NCBI GenBank assembly: GCA_020912385.1
Contig: CP087214.1
Span: forward strand, 1,302,001-1,366,000
Length of the DNA: 64,000 nucleotides
Direction: 5' to 3'
Source: Neofusicoccum parvum
Lineage: Eukaryota; Ascomycota; Dothideomycetes; Botryosphaeriales; Botryosphaeriaceae
In this document: one piece after another, positions 35,174 through 46,848 of the stretch
Layout: each line of letters begins with the position of its first letter
How positions within the stretch are numbered: position 1 is the stretch's first letter
Program-made: the position numbers and the translations under genes
Notes under the pieces: generated by a model
The model's input: the letters and a program-made list of their open reading frames with translations, nothing else
Told to the model about the DNA's origin: nothing
Database searches by the model: none

Positions 35174-38100
35174 GGAACTAATGAATGCGCACTTGGCTGT
35201 CGCTTCCTCAGTGCCGTTTCAGCATCTGGGCTCCGGGCGCGGTGATCGATGTGGGCACGGCGTGCTGGGGAGCAGGGAGTCAGTTGCAGCAGCTCCACCC
35301 GCGGTGCGGCGGCAGCGGTGCGTCGGGCAATGCGCAATAAAAGAGGCCTACAGCCATGCCGGGCGCCCGCGCGACCCAGCGGGCTAAATGCTCAATGTCG
35401 GCCAGCCCAAGGGCCGCGGGCCTTGGGCGAGCGAAGGGCGCTGCAGTAGCCGCTGCCGGCCAGCGCCCGCTAGGCCCGGCCTGCGGTGGGCGGGCGGGCA
35501 GCGAAGCAGCCGCGGAGAGATTGCCTGTCTGTGCCTGGCCCAGCGCGTGGTGTGGCGTCCGCTGCGGATTTGGCCGAGCGCCGCGGTCGGTGCATCCATG
35601 TCGAACCCATGTCTTCCGCGTCGCCACGCCCCTGGCGCGGGCAGGGTGGGCACGACGCGGCCGGCCAGGGGCGCGGTGGTGAGCTCTGCCAGGCGCGCGC
35701 AAGATCATCATCTCGCTCGCCGCAGATCAAACCGCCTCGACCTCGCCGCGGCGGCCTGCAGCTCCAAGCCCGCCCATCGTCATTGCCAGTTGCCGGCCTG
35801 CTGCGCTGCGCATGCCGCCTGCAGCCCGCCTGCATCATGCCGCGCCACCCCGTCTTCACGTCTGCGCGCCGCTAGCCTCCGGAGATCACTGCGAGCGGAT
35901 CCTGAGCGCGAGGTGGCTGCAAGCAGGGACCGCCTGAGGACCTGGTGCGCATTAGCTCTCAACTCACACACAGCAGCCCGCCTTATCAACGGCCGCCGCC
36001 TGCGACCCTCACGAACGCTGCCTTCGTTTTGGCCCGCCGTCCAGCCTGCGCCAGCCCGCCGCCGGCGTCATCCAGGGCCCGACTTCCACGGCGCTGGAGC
36101 CATCGCAGCCACCTCCCAGTGGCGCGCCGGCGAGTGCTAATTGCTTCTAGAATGGCCGTGGAAGCCTCCTGCAGCTGACTGAGGAGCTGCGCGCGCCCGA
36201 ACACCACGTTACTGCCGTCGATCCCCGCGCGCCCCGTGGCTTAGCGGACGCCGCTGCGGCCTCTCACCAGCCCGGCGCTGTGCTTCGCAGAGCTCTGCCG
36301 CCGTGGTCGCACTCCTGCTGGGCGCAGCCTGGAGGCCGCGCGTGTCCGCGTCTTGAGCACGTTACTACCTGGGAGCAGCAACGTTCAACGGTGAGGCGAA
36401 GCACAGTGTCATGCAGCACGCTGGTTCTGCGACGTGTGCTGCGCCAGCGAAGCCCGGGTCTCTGGTGGGCCGGAGGTACCGCTAGCCGTAGGCTCGAAGC
36501 CCGCCATGCCGACAAGCTTTTTTGTTCTACAGTTCAGTCAAGGCTCGGCGTTAAAAGGTTGTTGACAAAGCATTGCCTACACGTCCGCCCGAATTGCGTA
36601 CGAGACGCATTCATACCCAAAGGTGGAGTCTCCAAACCAAACTGCATTCCATCAACGCTAGAGCAGGTTGCTCTCCCTCACGACCGCCGAGGTCGAAGCC
36701 TATGGACTCGCAACTTGGTGATGATCAGTCGCGTGGCGATTGTTGGGCAGTATCTACTCAGCTTCCCGCCTGTTCTGTGGTAACGCGGAGGGAGCTCTTG
36801 CAGATGCCTCGCCCGACGTCACCGCATTCCTGCAACAGCATGGGCAGGAACTTGCACAGGACCCTGGGCACAGGAACTTCTGGCTGCTTTCAGCTTGGGC
36901 GTTCCCCTCCGCCTGCCGCGAACACCTTCAACAGTGCTAAAAATCGACGGTCCGGATAGATGACAGCGCCAGTACAAAAGAAGAAGGCCGGGGCATCACC
37001 TTGTCCTATAGTGGCATGGACTCAAACGCCTTGGACTTGAACGATGGCCACACTCGCCTAGATTTCCAACATTGCTTGCATTCGGCCCACCAAACCGCTC
37101 TCCACACGCAATGATGACCCGGTTCCCCCGCTGTAAGCATTTCCCGTGGCCTCAACAATTGAGCTTATATCTGGTGTCGGTTGCTTCCCCGAGCGACATT
37201 CCAATCAACAGCTTGATTGGAGCCTCAGAAACCAGGGTGCAATCTCCAATACGACGTGCGCCATCGAGTCGCGTATCTCTCCCGGAGAGATCATTCCAGG
37301 CATTGCGCCTAGCCCCTCCTCATGCGATCTTGATCGAGCGGAACAGCATCAATGTCTATGACTCGAAATCGTAACACTTGTGCAGCAACCTCGCACGCCA
37401 CGGCCGATACTGCGCCTGGCCAGACTTCGGTAAGAGGCGGTCTTACGCGTGTCTAACCACACGGGATGCAATCCTCTCATCCGCTGGTGCGAACTTGCGG
37501 CTTTCCGGATTAGGTGCGCGGCTACTTTTCTCAATACGAACCATCTGGCCGGCTGCCCAGCTAGCAGCGCCGCCGCCCGCAGCGTCCACACGGCACAGCA
37601 GTCACAGTGCATCGCCTGCGCCCGCCTACGAACTACTTGAGCACGGACAGATCCGCGCCTTTTCCACGTGGACACCTAGACCAGTTGCTGCCTTCTTGCA
37701 GCCCTACGCTATGCAGCTCGTCACGGAGTCAAATCCTTCGTCTGGACGATCGTGCCGCTCAGAATCTTCGGGGAATTCTGATCACTGCGAGCTGCGTGCA
37801 TTCCCGCGAACCCGTTAATGCGCCCGGCTAGTTGAGTTTGCATCATTTTTTGAGTTTCAACCCACACGTGGGTGTGGTTGATTCGATGTGACCTCGTTCT
37901 CACTGTCCACTAACTAACATTTAGGATGAAGAAGATTTAGATAAGAGCTGAGCTATCTGAACCGCGTATGGTCTCGACGTTTGTTCTCGAGTGAAGCTGT
38001 TTTAAAGGGATGAGACGTAGCGTTGCAAAGCCTCGATATGCCCAGCACGAATAATTTAAGCTTCGACAGAGCCAACGGCGTTGGGTTTCCAGATGGCGCA

Positions 38101-40234
38101 CATGGCCGTCACAGTCGCCATTCCCCTGGATTCCACTAAACCACCTTCTGCATGGTTTTGGCATCTGCAAGAAAAGCTTTCAGCGGTTCATCTTCAATCG
38201 GGGATTAACAAAACGGCGTTCGGTATATCAAAACCTTCGTCTCGGTAAACGGCAAAGCGGACACGTGAATGTTTCTGAAAATTCGCGCGGTCTCGACATG
38301 CGAGCCATCGAACGGTCCCAACATCTGTCAAGTCAACAACTGACCTCTACTTAGATCACACTGGCGTCAGGATCATCTCGCTCCCGCTGTGCAGATCCCA
38401 AGTAGCACGAGCGCAAGACCAAGCATTTGTACCTGCGTCTCTGCCAAACCAGCATGATGCTGGAAGATGCGCATGAGCACACCGGCGGCTGTTTCGAGCA
38501 CGGTTGTACCAGTGGTCGCCCTCAGTAGCTGGCGCTGGGCGTACGTAGGCACTGTGCGACATCGCATGTTTTCTGTGTCGAACTCGGATCGCTCTCCTCA
38601 GATAGAGGTTTCGGGTCCCCACATCCGTTTGGGAGAGAATTGGGGTTGCTCCAGAATACGATCGAACCGAAGGTGTCCCCACGGGTTGGCCAACGGGTGT
38701 TCGAGGATAGTGTGCGGACAGGCCACAAAGCTGGGTTCTGCATTCTCGCAAAGTTGGATATGATGGCATTCAGGGTGTTCGTCGATCTGGGGTGTGCTTG
38801 TCCGTGCTGGCGACGGCGCGAGAAGGCATTATTGAATGACGAGTCTAACGACCTATCAATGACCACCAACCGTTCTTCATCGAGGTGTAATAAAACAATC
38901 TCATTCGTCTGGATGCCTACGCCTTCATTTCCTACTAGCCCCCCTCACGGTCATCAGAATTCAGCACCAGGTTCCTCTCATCAGTGGCTGACGAGATTCT
39001 ACACCGTTGGCAGCCGAGAAAATCTCTCACGGAGTGTCACAGATGCAAAACCAGGGCGAACACGACTAAGATGCATCTCTGTGGTGTTGTTGGACGAGAT
39101 GGAGGGTGTGTAGGAGCTGATGCGGAGGGTAAATTGCGAGGAACGCTCTAAGAGTGTTGGTGGCAAGCCACACCCATGACAGCATAAGACGGCCGTCAAG
39201 TCAGCCTGATGGAACTCGCCGGTAGGCTGCAAGGCAGAAGGATTCCAGGGGAAGTTGCGGGCATTGAGACAACACAGCATGGACGAGCGGCCATACGAGC
39301 ACCCAAGGGTGCGCAAGATGGGCAGGATCCTGTGGACATGGCGAAGGACTATGTTTGGGCACCAGCTGCGCGCACTTCCCAATCGAGCATCTTCCACGAG
39401 GCTCTGGAACCGGGGTCGACAGGCGGAAAAGTTTGCGTAGGACCGAATGCCTCCCGCGCGCATGAACGCGGCGTCTCCTTTGTGAGATGACGGCGAGCTT
39501 TGGCATCCAATTGTGGTTCTGGGCGCGGTTCTTGTTTGGTAACTCGAGATGGCAGCCGGAGCTAGTAGGAGCCCCCTTCCTCAGCCCTGCCACGGTGGTT
39601 GGCTCGTGGTGACCGCGCGTTCCTGGAAATATGGTGATCTTCTATTTCCTCCTGTACAAACCGTCAGGCCTGATTGGCCCCGCGGGTGGCGGGCGCTGAA
39701 ACGGCCAGGGAAGATGCCGGCAGACACGTCATGGCCGAGTGTGCTCTGCATGTAAACTCAACCTTTATTGGGGTGGTGATCTTTGGACGTGCATACGGAG
39801 AGGCGAAGACGAGTGGGCACACCGATATTTCGACGCGTCCTGGCGCTGGGGGATGACGGCAATGCTGGGCAGGCGAACACGGCCGAATAGGAGGCAGGCG
39901 GCGCAGGAGTCCGGGGCGGGCGCGGCGGCGCGTGAGACGAGGGCGGGCAGGGCTGGCAAGGGGCCAGTGGGAGGCGGCAAAAGGAGGACCGGACTTGGGC
40001 CGGTCAAGCATTGCCATTGCGCTCGTGGCCGCCAGACGGGGGCGAGAGGGTGGGCGTGGTGTGGCCAGTGCGGCCACGTCTTATGCGGCGCATGCGGCTG
40101 GCGGAAGCTCCGGCTAGCCCGTTTCCGCGGCCCTGGTGCCTGGCGAGCGGCGAGCGGCGAGCGCGAGCGCGAGCGCGAGCGGAGAGCGGGCACAGCTGCT
40201 CGCCCTCAGACTCCAGGATGCCATCGCCGCGACC
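35174..40234. other. Gene-poor divergent region, about 5 kb
   Basis: This lies between the starts of the RING-PH-VWA gene (-) and a Zn2Cys6 gene (+). The first 1.1 kb is very GC-rich with long chance frames (35388-36140 among them). Two places look faintly like broken coding sequence: plus strand 36740-36940 and minus strand about 38522-39463 (see findings). A (GCGAGC)-type repeat lies at about 40142-40186 just before the regulator start. No intact gene is supported. Confidence 0.4.
40142..40186. repeat. GCGAGC-type simple repeat
   Basis: Repeated GAGCGGC then GCGAGC units for about 45 bp, ending about 50 bp upstream of the regulator start codon at 40235, so probably in its 5' leader. Confidence 0.65.
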
Positions 40235-42916
40235 ATGGACGACAACGGGCCCGGCAACCCAGCGCCAGCATCCTCGAGCTCCGGCGCCCCTGTCGCGCCC
40301 CCCCAGTTCGCTCGGGCGTGTCGGAACTGCGCGGTGGCCAAGACGAAATGCGTCCCGGTCGCCGGCGGCGCAAGCAGCGACTGCGAACGGTGATTGCTGC
40401 TCCGCCGTGTCCGGCCTCAATTGGCTGACTCTTGTCTAGCTGCCACCGCCTGAAGCGCGTCTGTGTGAGGGACGCCCCGAGCCAGCGGAAGAGAAAGCCG
40501 CCCACTGCCAAGTACGTGTCGATCCTTTTTCCTTTTCCTAATCACGGCCCTTTTCTTGGCCTGCGAGGCCATGCGCCTCCGGAGCTACGGGTCGTCCGCG
40601 TCCACCCTCTGCACCGCTCCGCGCAGATGCAGGCACGGAATGCGAGCACTCCTGAGTTGGCCCTTCTCGTCTGACCCACCTGCAATGCTCCGCGGCCGTG
40701 GTTGTCTTTCCGATGGCCCTGTCACGCGAGCCTTTTGCTCGATCAGCACCGGGATGTGGCCCTGCTGGAAGCTCTCGCTGCATCTTGCTCGCGCAGAACG
40801 CATGAGTGCTGGCGGCACAGATTGAGGCGAAGAAAGTCGTCATTTCGCTCCTGGGCTCTGTCATTGACGAGGGAACAGGAACCTCCGGCTTGAGCAGAAA
40901 TTGGACCAGCTCGTGACGCTCCTGGCCGGCAATCCGCAGAGCCAGAGCCAGAGTCATGATCAGCACAAGTCCTCGTCGTCTTCGGCAACACCTGATCTCC
41001 CACAACGCACCCCCAGTGTCACCAATACGACATCTTCCGAAGCACCTGAGAGCAGCAGGCCCTACCCTGGCTTTCCAAGACCAAGTTCTCCGCCCATAGC
41101 TGGCGAGAAGGGCTCTTTCAGTGCCCGTCCAGTCGCAAAACCATGCGACCTTTCTGAACTCGAGCCTGATGACGAGCAAGCGGCAAGATGCCTAGATCAT
41201 TATCAAACTTACATGTTCAGGTACTTTCCCTTTGTTGTCATCCCGCCCGAGGTTACCGTCACCACGTTGCGCAAAACCAAGCCGTCCCTGCTCAAAGCAG
41301 TTGTGGTGGTTACGTCCATCCAGGATCTGGCTCGGCAGAGAGCGCTGGGCCATGCTTTGATGAGCGATTTCACCACGAAACTGTTGATCGAGGGTAAGAG
41401 GAGCGTCGACCTGCTGCAAGGCATCCTTGTGTGGCTGGCCTGGTACGTTCATCCCGCTTCTTGTGCCACAAACAAATGCGCGCTCCCGGTGGATCTGTTG
41501 TGCTTCCCGGGTCTCGTGAAACTGCCCCTGCAGCATCTGCAATGCTGATACCCGGATTCACAGGTATCACGTTCATTTTTTCACCAACCCGCAGACGACC
41601 AATCTCCTGCAACTTGCCGTCGGGTTAGTCATTGACCTCGGCCTGAAACGGACCGCCCGCGCATATGGGATGGAGAGACTCGAAAGAGGCGTCACAAGAA
41701 GCGCGCATGGAGAGCTGGCCAATTCGGAGCTGCGCACATCAGATGAAAGGCGTGCTTTGCTGGGAACCTTTTACTTGACTACCATGTACGCCTCGGTGTT
41801 CCGACCGTGGAAGTGCTTTTGCCACGCTCTACTGACATTCATGCAGTGTATCTCAGTGGGCAAAACGATATGATTCGCTGCGGTACAGCGCCCAATTAGA
41901 CGAGGTTTGCCGATACCTGGAAGAAGCTCAAGAGTACCCGTCGGATCGGTACCTCGTCTATCTCGTACGCCTCCAGCGTATCGTCCAGCGCATTGAGCGG
42001 AAAGTGCCCATCGATGACTTCACTGTGGACACCATGATTCCAATCGCCATGTTTGTCAAGTCTCTCCACACCGAGCTCGACGACTTCAAGAAGTCCCTTC
42101 CAGCAGATATTGCAGACAATCGTAAGGATTTATTTGTCTCCTGGTTGCCTGAACAATAATTCTGACACACCCATCACTTTAGCCTTGTTGTGGTTGCACT
42201 ACTACAGTGCGGAAATTTACCTATACGAAATCAGCCTCAGTTCCCTGCCTACGTCGACACAATATGGCGACTACACATACCGGCGTTTGGAGATGCTCAA
42301 CGCATGCATGCAAGCGGCCAAGACGTTCATCAATACTTACCACCAAATCCCGACGTTCCGCTACATCAACATGCCATTCATGCACTTTTCTCAGCTTACA
42401 AGCACCATAATCGCCCTTTCCAAGCTATCGCGGCTAGATTGCCCGGGATGGGATCTCAAATACGCACAGGAGTTCATTGACTTTGGCGGCATCATGATGA
42501 AAACGTCGGCGCTTTACGAGGAGGCACGCTCCACTGCCGAGGTACCCGTGGCCGACAACCCGCTCTTCACCTTCTTCGCACGCAAGCTGCGTTTCATCAA
42601 GGCATGGAACGAGGCGAAGCTCAAGGGGATTGATGGCAGAGACGGTGAGCTCCCTAATCAGGCACCAGAGGAGGAGAGCGGAGGTAAGTCGGGAGAGGTG
42701 GCAGCGCCGATTCCTGATGCAGCGAACAAAAGTGCATCTACTGGGGCCGTGGGAGGCGAGCCGATGCAGTTGGAGAATATCAGCCAGGATGAACTGTTCG
42801 ACCAGCTGGATCTAAGCTTCTGGCAAGGATGGGCAGAGACTGATTTGACGATGTGGGACGCAGACATGCAACAGTCGTGCTGGAATTATGATGGAATGGG
42901 TGGTGGCTTCTCGTAA
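40235..42916 (+). CDS. Zn2Cys6 transcription factor with fungal middle homology region
   Basis: Six exons: 40235-40389, 40440-40511, 40879-41442, 41564-41785, 41847-42121 and 42183-42916; 673 residues. The binuclear zinc cluster has Cys29, Cys32, Cys39, Cys50, Cys53 and Cys60 (ACRNCAVAKTKC ... DCERCHRLKRVC), interrupted by intron 1 between Cys50 and Cys53. A short helix (LEQKLDQLVTLL) follows, as in the dimerisation segment of this class. The middle homology region runs from about residue 140 (YMFRYFPFVVIPPEV) through YLTT(I)VSQWAKRYDSLRYS. At intron 4 the GTACGC donor at 41786 with acceptor 41846 gives the best family fit. Intron 2 (367 bp) is unusually long and could hide a micro-exon. A nuclear DNA-binding regulator is expected; target genes are unknown. 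An in-frame upstream ATG at 40136 is judged less likely because it reads through a simple repeat. Confidence 0.88.
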
Positions 42917-43447
42917 TAAAATGTTTTATAGAAGCCCATCGAGGTGTCGCTGCCTTTTCCTTCCGGTAAGTCTGCGTGGGGGGAAAGATCTCAGGTATGT
43001 GAAATAGCACAGCCAATTTCAATGGCAGCAAAAATAGCCACAGAAGTCAAACATCGGCATGAGAAAGCAACAGTGAGTCGAAGTGCTTATGCCACACACG
43101 TCAGTCTTCTAGTTTTGGCCGCGGTCTCTTTCGTTCCCCGCATTGGATCCGCCCCGGAAATACCACCATCATGGAAGGATCTCCGAGAACACTCCTGCTG
43201 GCTGCATCTTCTGCAAAAGCTAGGCAGATCCAAGCTAGATCATTGTTTCTCTGGCCCATGACACCACCAATGGAATCAAGTCTTTCTACACCATCATCTG
43301 GGTATCCCGATGTAAATTCAACTGCTTCTTATCTTTCAGGCCCAGACATCTCCGCATTCTCGACATATAAGAAATCAAAGAGACACGCAGCGTCGCAATC
43401 TCTCATGGGGGCCACCTATAGAGAGCATACGTAGCCAGCCAGGAATA
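42917..43447. other. Intergenic between the Zn2Cys6 gene and the methyltransferase gene
   Basis: A tandem (+/+) spacing of 531 bp. It holds the 3' flank of the regulator and the promoter of the methyltransferase. No repeat or further gene is seen. Confidence 0.5.
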
Positions 43448-44702
43448 ATGGCCACACCCACCCAACCGAACGGTCCATCAAGCAATCGATCTTACCACAC
43501 CACAGCCGCCGCCTACGTTCTCCCAAATGAGTAAGTACGGCCGCAATGTACATGGTCAGTTCGTGAGACATATCAGCAAGGACACGCTCTCCACACAAGG
43601 GTAGCTGAAGCATTCATCCGGGCGCAAATGTGCAAGAAACAAAGGACAAACCCATCCGAATGAATGTTTCAACTACTCATGGCCGTGGGGATGTCCGTGA
43701 GCTGCAATACTTCTCGCAACATCCTCGTTGCCCTCCCACGGGCACCACCACCACCGACCTTCTCTGACATGAATCTCTCTTCAACCTCGACTAACGACCT
43801 CCCCTAGTGCGCCTGAGCAAACGCGCCTCGATGCTCAAGCTGATGGCATAGCGTCCATGCTGGGCGGCCGCATCACGCGTGCCAACCTCGACCCCGCCCA
43901 GGTAACCAAGGTGCTCGACATCGGCTGTGGCACCGGCGCCGCAACCATCACGCTCGCGCAGCACTACCCATCAGCCACTGTATACGGTCTCGACATCTCG
44001 CGCGTCCCGGACGCCGCGCGCGCCGCCGCCCCGGCCAACGTCTCGTTCATCGAGGGCGACTTCCTCACCACCTTCCCAGGAGAAAGGGACCTCGAAGCCG
44101 CCTCGCCGCCGCACCCCGCCCTCGCCCCCTCCACCTTCACCCACCTCTACGGCCGCATGCTCATCCTCGGCATCCCCTCGTGGCCCGCCTACTTCGCCAC
44201 CGCCCACCGCCTGCTCGCCCCGGCCGTCGGCGTCCTCGAGCACCACGACGTCGACCTCTTCTGGCGCAGCACCACGGCCGCCGCCGCCGCCGCCGCGTCT
44301 TCCTCCCCGCCACCGCTCTCGGACCGCTGGCCCTGGGCCCGCGCCCTCCACGCCGCCCTCGCCGCCGCCCCGCGCGGCTTCGACATGCGCGCCGGCAGCA
44401 ACGCCGCCCGCCGCATGCGCGACGCCGGCTTCGTCGACGTGCGCTCCGAGGGCCCGTTCGCGTTCGCCTTCACGCGGGACGACGACGCGTTCCCGGAGAG
44501 CGGGCCGTGCGCGGACTACGGGGCCGCGTTCTTGGGGAGGGCGTTTCGGGAGCTGGTGGGGAGGGTGTTGGAGGGGGAGGTGGAGCCGGAGGTGTTGAGG
44601 CGGTGGGTGGACGAGGACGTCGAGAGGGACATGTTCGGGGAGAGGGGCGTGCATTTTCGGTACTGGGTCACGGTTGGGAGGAAGCCGGGGGTGGAGGGGT
44701 GA
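43448..44702 (+). CDS. SAM-dependent class I methyltransferase
   Basis: Two exons, 43448-43530 and 43808-44702, with a 277-bp intron (GTAAGT...CCCTAG); 325 residues. Exon 1 gives a short polar N-terminus ending YVLPND; exon 2 continues APEQTRLDAQADGIASML, the usual lead-in of fungal methyltransferases related to the LaeA/UMTA group. Motif I of the Rossmann fold is clear (VLDIGCGTGAATITLA, about residues 63-78), the acidic end of strand 2 is in VYGLDIS, and motif IV lies near FTHLYGRMLILGIPSW. The substrate is unknown. The intron is unusually long for this window because it contains an inverted-repeat element (43596-43682). Exon 2 is very GC-rich, which produces long shadow frames on both strands. 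Confidence 0.85.
43596..43682. mobile_element. MITE-like inverted-repeat element, copy 3 (inside an intron)
   Basis: Left end GGGTAGCTGAAGCATTCATC and right part CCGAATGAATGTTTCAACTA are inverted copies of each other. The element is about 87 bp and lies wholly within the methyltransferase intron 43531-43807, leaving donor, acceptor and a CTAAC-type branch region near the 3' end intact. Confidence 0.75.
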
Positions 44703-45279
44703 GGGCAGGATGGTACGTTGGGTCGCGAGAGAAATGGCAGTATGGGGAGATGTCTCCCTGTTGACAGAATACGTCAACTGTCAAGTGAAAAAAGTCAACG
44801 GCATGGGTAGTTGAAGCACTCATCCGGGCGGCTTTGGTATTTCAATTAAAGTACTTCTGCATCTGGACGCCGAGGGCTATTACAGGCTCTGCTAGAAGAT
44901 TTCTTGACGTTTCGGGGAAATCACCGCGGCCTTTTTTGCATCCTCAAATCATTCGGATGAATATCTTAGGTGTGTACCGCACCCTAAAATATCCATTCAC
45001 GTTGGATCTACCGCTTTGAAGAGCGTCAGCTTCGATGCTATCCCCATGGCTGCTGAATGGGAGCTCATTAGGCATGGCCGACAGGAATACTCAAGTCCGC
45101 GATAGGATCCGTCTCGCATAAATTTCACAGTCAGTTCAATCAAACATGGAGAAGAATGGTGGATAAGTGTGTTCAAATTTTCTTTACTCTCTGAAAAGCC
45201 AAAAGCATTCTAGTTCCAACAACAAACAAAGAGGACGAAAAGCATAGAACAGTCAATAGAAGCAAAATCCAGGACTCAC
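44703..45279. other. Convergent intergenic with an inverted-repeat element
   Basis: This is the 577 bp between the methyltransferase stop and the F-box-like gene stop. Copy 4 of the inverted-repeat family lies at about 44801-44885. A further fragment ATTCGGATGAAT at about 44951 may be a partial copy. Confidence 0.5.
44801..44885. mobile_element. MITE-like inverted-repeat element, copy 4
   Basis: The left end GCATGGGTAGTTGAAGCACT, followed by CATCCGGGCGG, is well preserved. The interior GGTATTTCAATTAAAGTACTTCTGCATCTGG aligns with the interiors of the 50.9, 52.3 and 52.7 kb copies when the pieces GTACTTCTGCATC and TGCTTTTGCATC are compared. The right end is degraded. Confidence 0.6.
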
Positions 45280-46848
45280 CTAAATCCAATCCATCAAACC
45301 AACCCATACCAATCTCGCGTCCTCTCTGCTCACCCCATCCCCGTCTCCCATAACCGCCGCCCTCCACCCCGCCATCATGAACCCGTAGTGCTGATCCATC
45401 TCCAGCAACGCGCCCTCCCACCGCCTCGCCCGCTCGTCAAACATCGCGATCCGCTCCTCGGCGCGCACGTTATCCCGCAGCATCTCCTGCGCGTCCCCTT
45501 GCCCGCCGGCACCGCCCACCAGCGACCGCAGGTCGAACTCGCGCACGAACGCCTCCAGGTCCGGGTCGTAGTCGTAGCCGGCGGGCAGGCCGCCGCGGCC
45601 GGGCAGCCGCACGCCGGACGCGGTCGCGACCCAGGCGCCCAGGCCGGGCAGGGCGGGCAGCAGGCCGGCGGCGACGCCCTGCGGGTCGCGGCTGCCGCGG
45701 GCGAGCAGGTCGTACGGCGCGAGCGCCAGCACGGCGTCGGCGCCGTCGCGGCCGGTGAGCGCGAGGGAGTGGCGGCGGAAGCGCTCGAGCGAGGGCGTGC
45801 GCGTCACCGCGTACGGCACCGACAGCGACGCCGGGCCCAGCAGGTCGAGCGCGAGCAGCCAGCCCGAGTCGCGGCGCGCGTGGGTCGACAGCGCCGTGAT
45901 GCGGCGGACCAGCATCGCGTGCTCGAGGCGCGGGAAGAAGCGGCCGGCGGCGATGGCGGCGCGGAGGCGGGGCACGAGGGCTTGGGAGATGGACTCGATG
46001 GTCCAGGTCGGGTAGGGGATGGGCTGGGGGAGGCGGGGGTCGCAGCGGTGGTGCTGGTCGCGGCGGATGTAGGTGACGTCCAGGTGGAGCTCTTTGAGCT
46101 TGGGGAACGGGTGCCGGGGGAGGGCGCCGTCAGCGTCTGGGCCGTCTGAAGGGTCGGAGGTGATGCCGAAGGCTGCGGGGCAGATTTCCCGAGCGCTCCA
46201 GGAGAAGCGGACCAAGCGGGGCAGGATCCTGGGGATATTAGTACAGAAGTGCTCAGGATGGTCGCTGGGAAAGCCGTGAATTTCATCGTATGTTGTGTCC
46301 AGCTCAAGCTCCTCGACTGACTCTGGCAGCACAGCAAGCGCTCTCCTAACGAACTGAATGCCACGCCAGCCGCTTCCAGTGTAGAAGATCGGCTGAATAA
46401 TCTTCAAGGAGACAGTCTTGAGCATGTGGAGTTGAGGTAGCTTGACAATGACGAAATCGCGAGCAATTTCCCTCTCCATGTGCGAAATCCTACCATACAA
46501 AGACTGCTCGTCGAAGAGAGTCAGCCTCTTGACCATGCCAAGCTGACGGCTAAGCCCTGGGAATCTATCAGTGAAGTCTTCGAGCTCATAGAGCGTCCCG
46601 AGAGAGATATCTTCATAGATGTATTCCTCGCCGAGACGGAAGAACTCCTTGCAAGTAAGGATGACGCTGATGTACTGGGGCTTAGACAACCCCTGGCTCA
46701 CCAACCTAAGAATCATCTTTGTCAGCTCAGCTGGAACAAGCAGCCCGCTGCAGGGCCCCGAGCTATGGCGGTCCATACCTGTCTGACACGTGGGGCCGGT
46801 AGAAGTGTTCTGGGGAAGGGTGGAAATGCGGTTCTGATAATCAGCCAT
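45280..46848 (-). CDS. F-box-like protein
   Basis: A single uninterrupted frame of 522 residues. Residues about 35-85 (LLVPAELTKMILRLVSQGL, then ISVILTCKEFFRLGEEYIYE) have the pattern of an F-box followed by the tryptophan-poor start of a fungal leucine-rich-type fold. The rest alternates short hydrophobic strands and helices (LHMLKTVSLKII, VEELELDTTYDEIHG, FPKLKELHLDVTYI) as in fungal F-box proteins of unknown targets. Such proteins usually bring substrates to SCF ubiquitin ligases through Skp1; that role is inferred. The C-terminal third is encoded by very GC-rich sequence, giving long shadow frames on the plus strand (45388-46149). Confidence 0.75.
   Translation of the reverse strand: MADYQNRISTLPQNTSTGPTCQTGMDRHSSGPCSGLLVPAELTKMILRLVSQGLSKPQYISVILTCKEFFRLGEEYIYEDISLGTLYELEDFTDRFPGLSRQLGMVKRLTLFDEQSLYGRISHMEREIARDFVIVKLPQLHMLKTVSLKIIQPIFYTGSGWRGIQFVRRALAVLPESVEELELDTTYDEIHGFPSDHPEHFCTNIPRILPRLVRFSWSAREICPAAFGITSDPSDGPDADGALPRHPFPKLKELHLDVTYIRRDQHHRCDPRLPQPIPYPTWTIESISQALVPRLRAAIAAGRFFPRLEHAMLVRRITALSTHARRDSGWLLALDLLGPASLSVPYAVTRTPSLERFRRHSLALTGRDGADAVLALAPYDLLARGSRDPQGVAAGLLPALPGLGAWVATASGVRLPGRGGLPAGYDYDPDLEAFVREFDLRSLVGGAGGQGDAQEMLRDNVRAEERIAMFDERARRWEGALLEMDQHYGFMMAGWRAAVMGDGDGVSREDARLVWVGLMDWI

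Noticed and set aside
35388..36140. Plus-strand 250-codon frame
   Set aside because: Arg/Ala/Cys/Pro-rich chance frame in very GC-rich DNA, with equal-length frames on the other strand.
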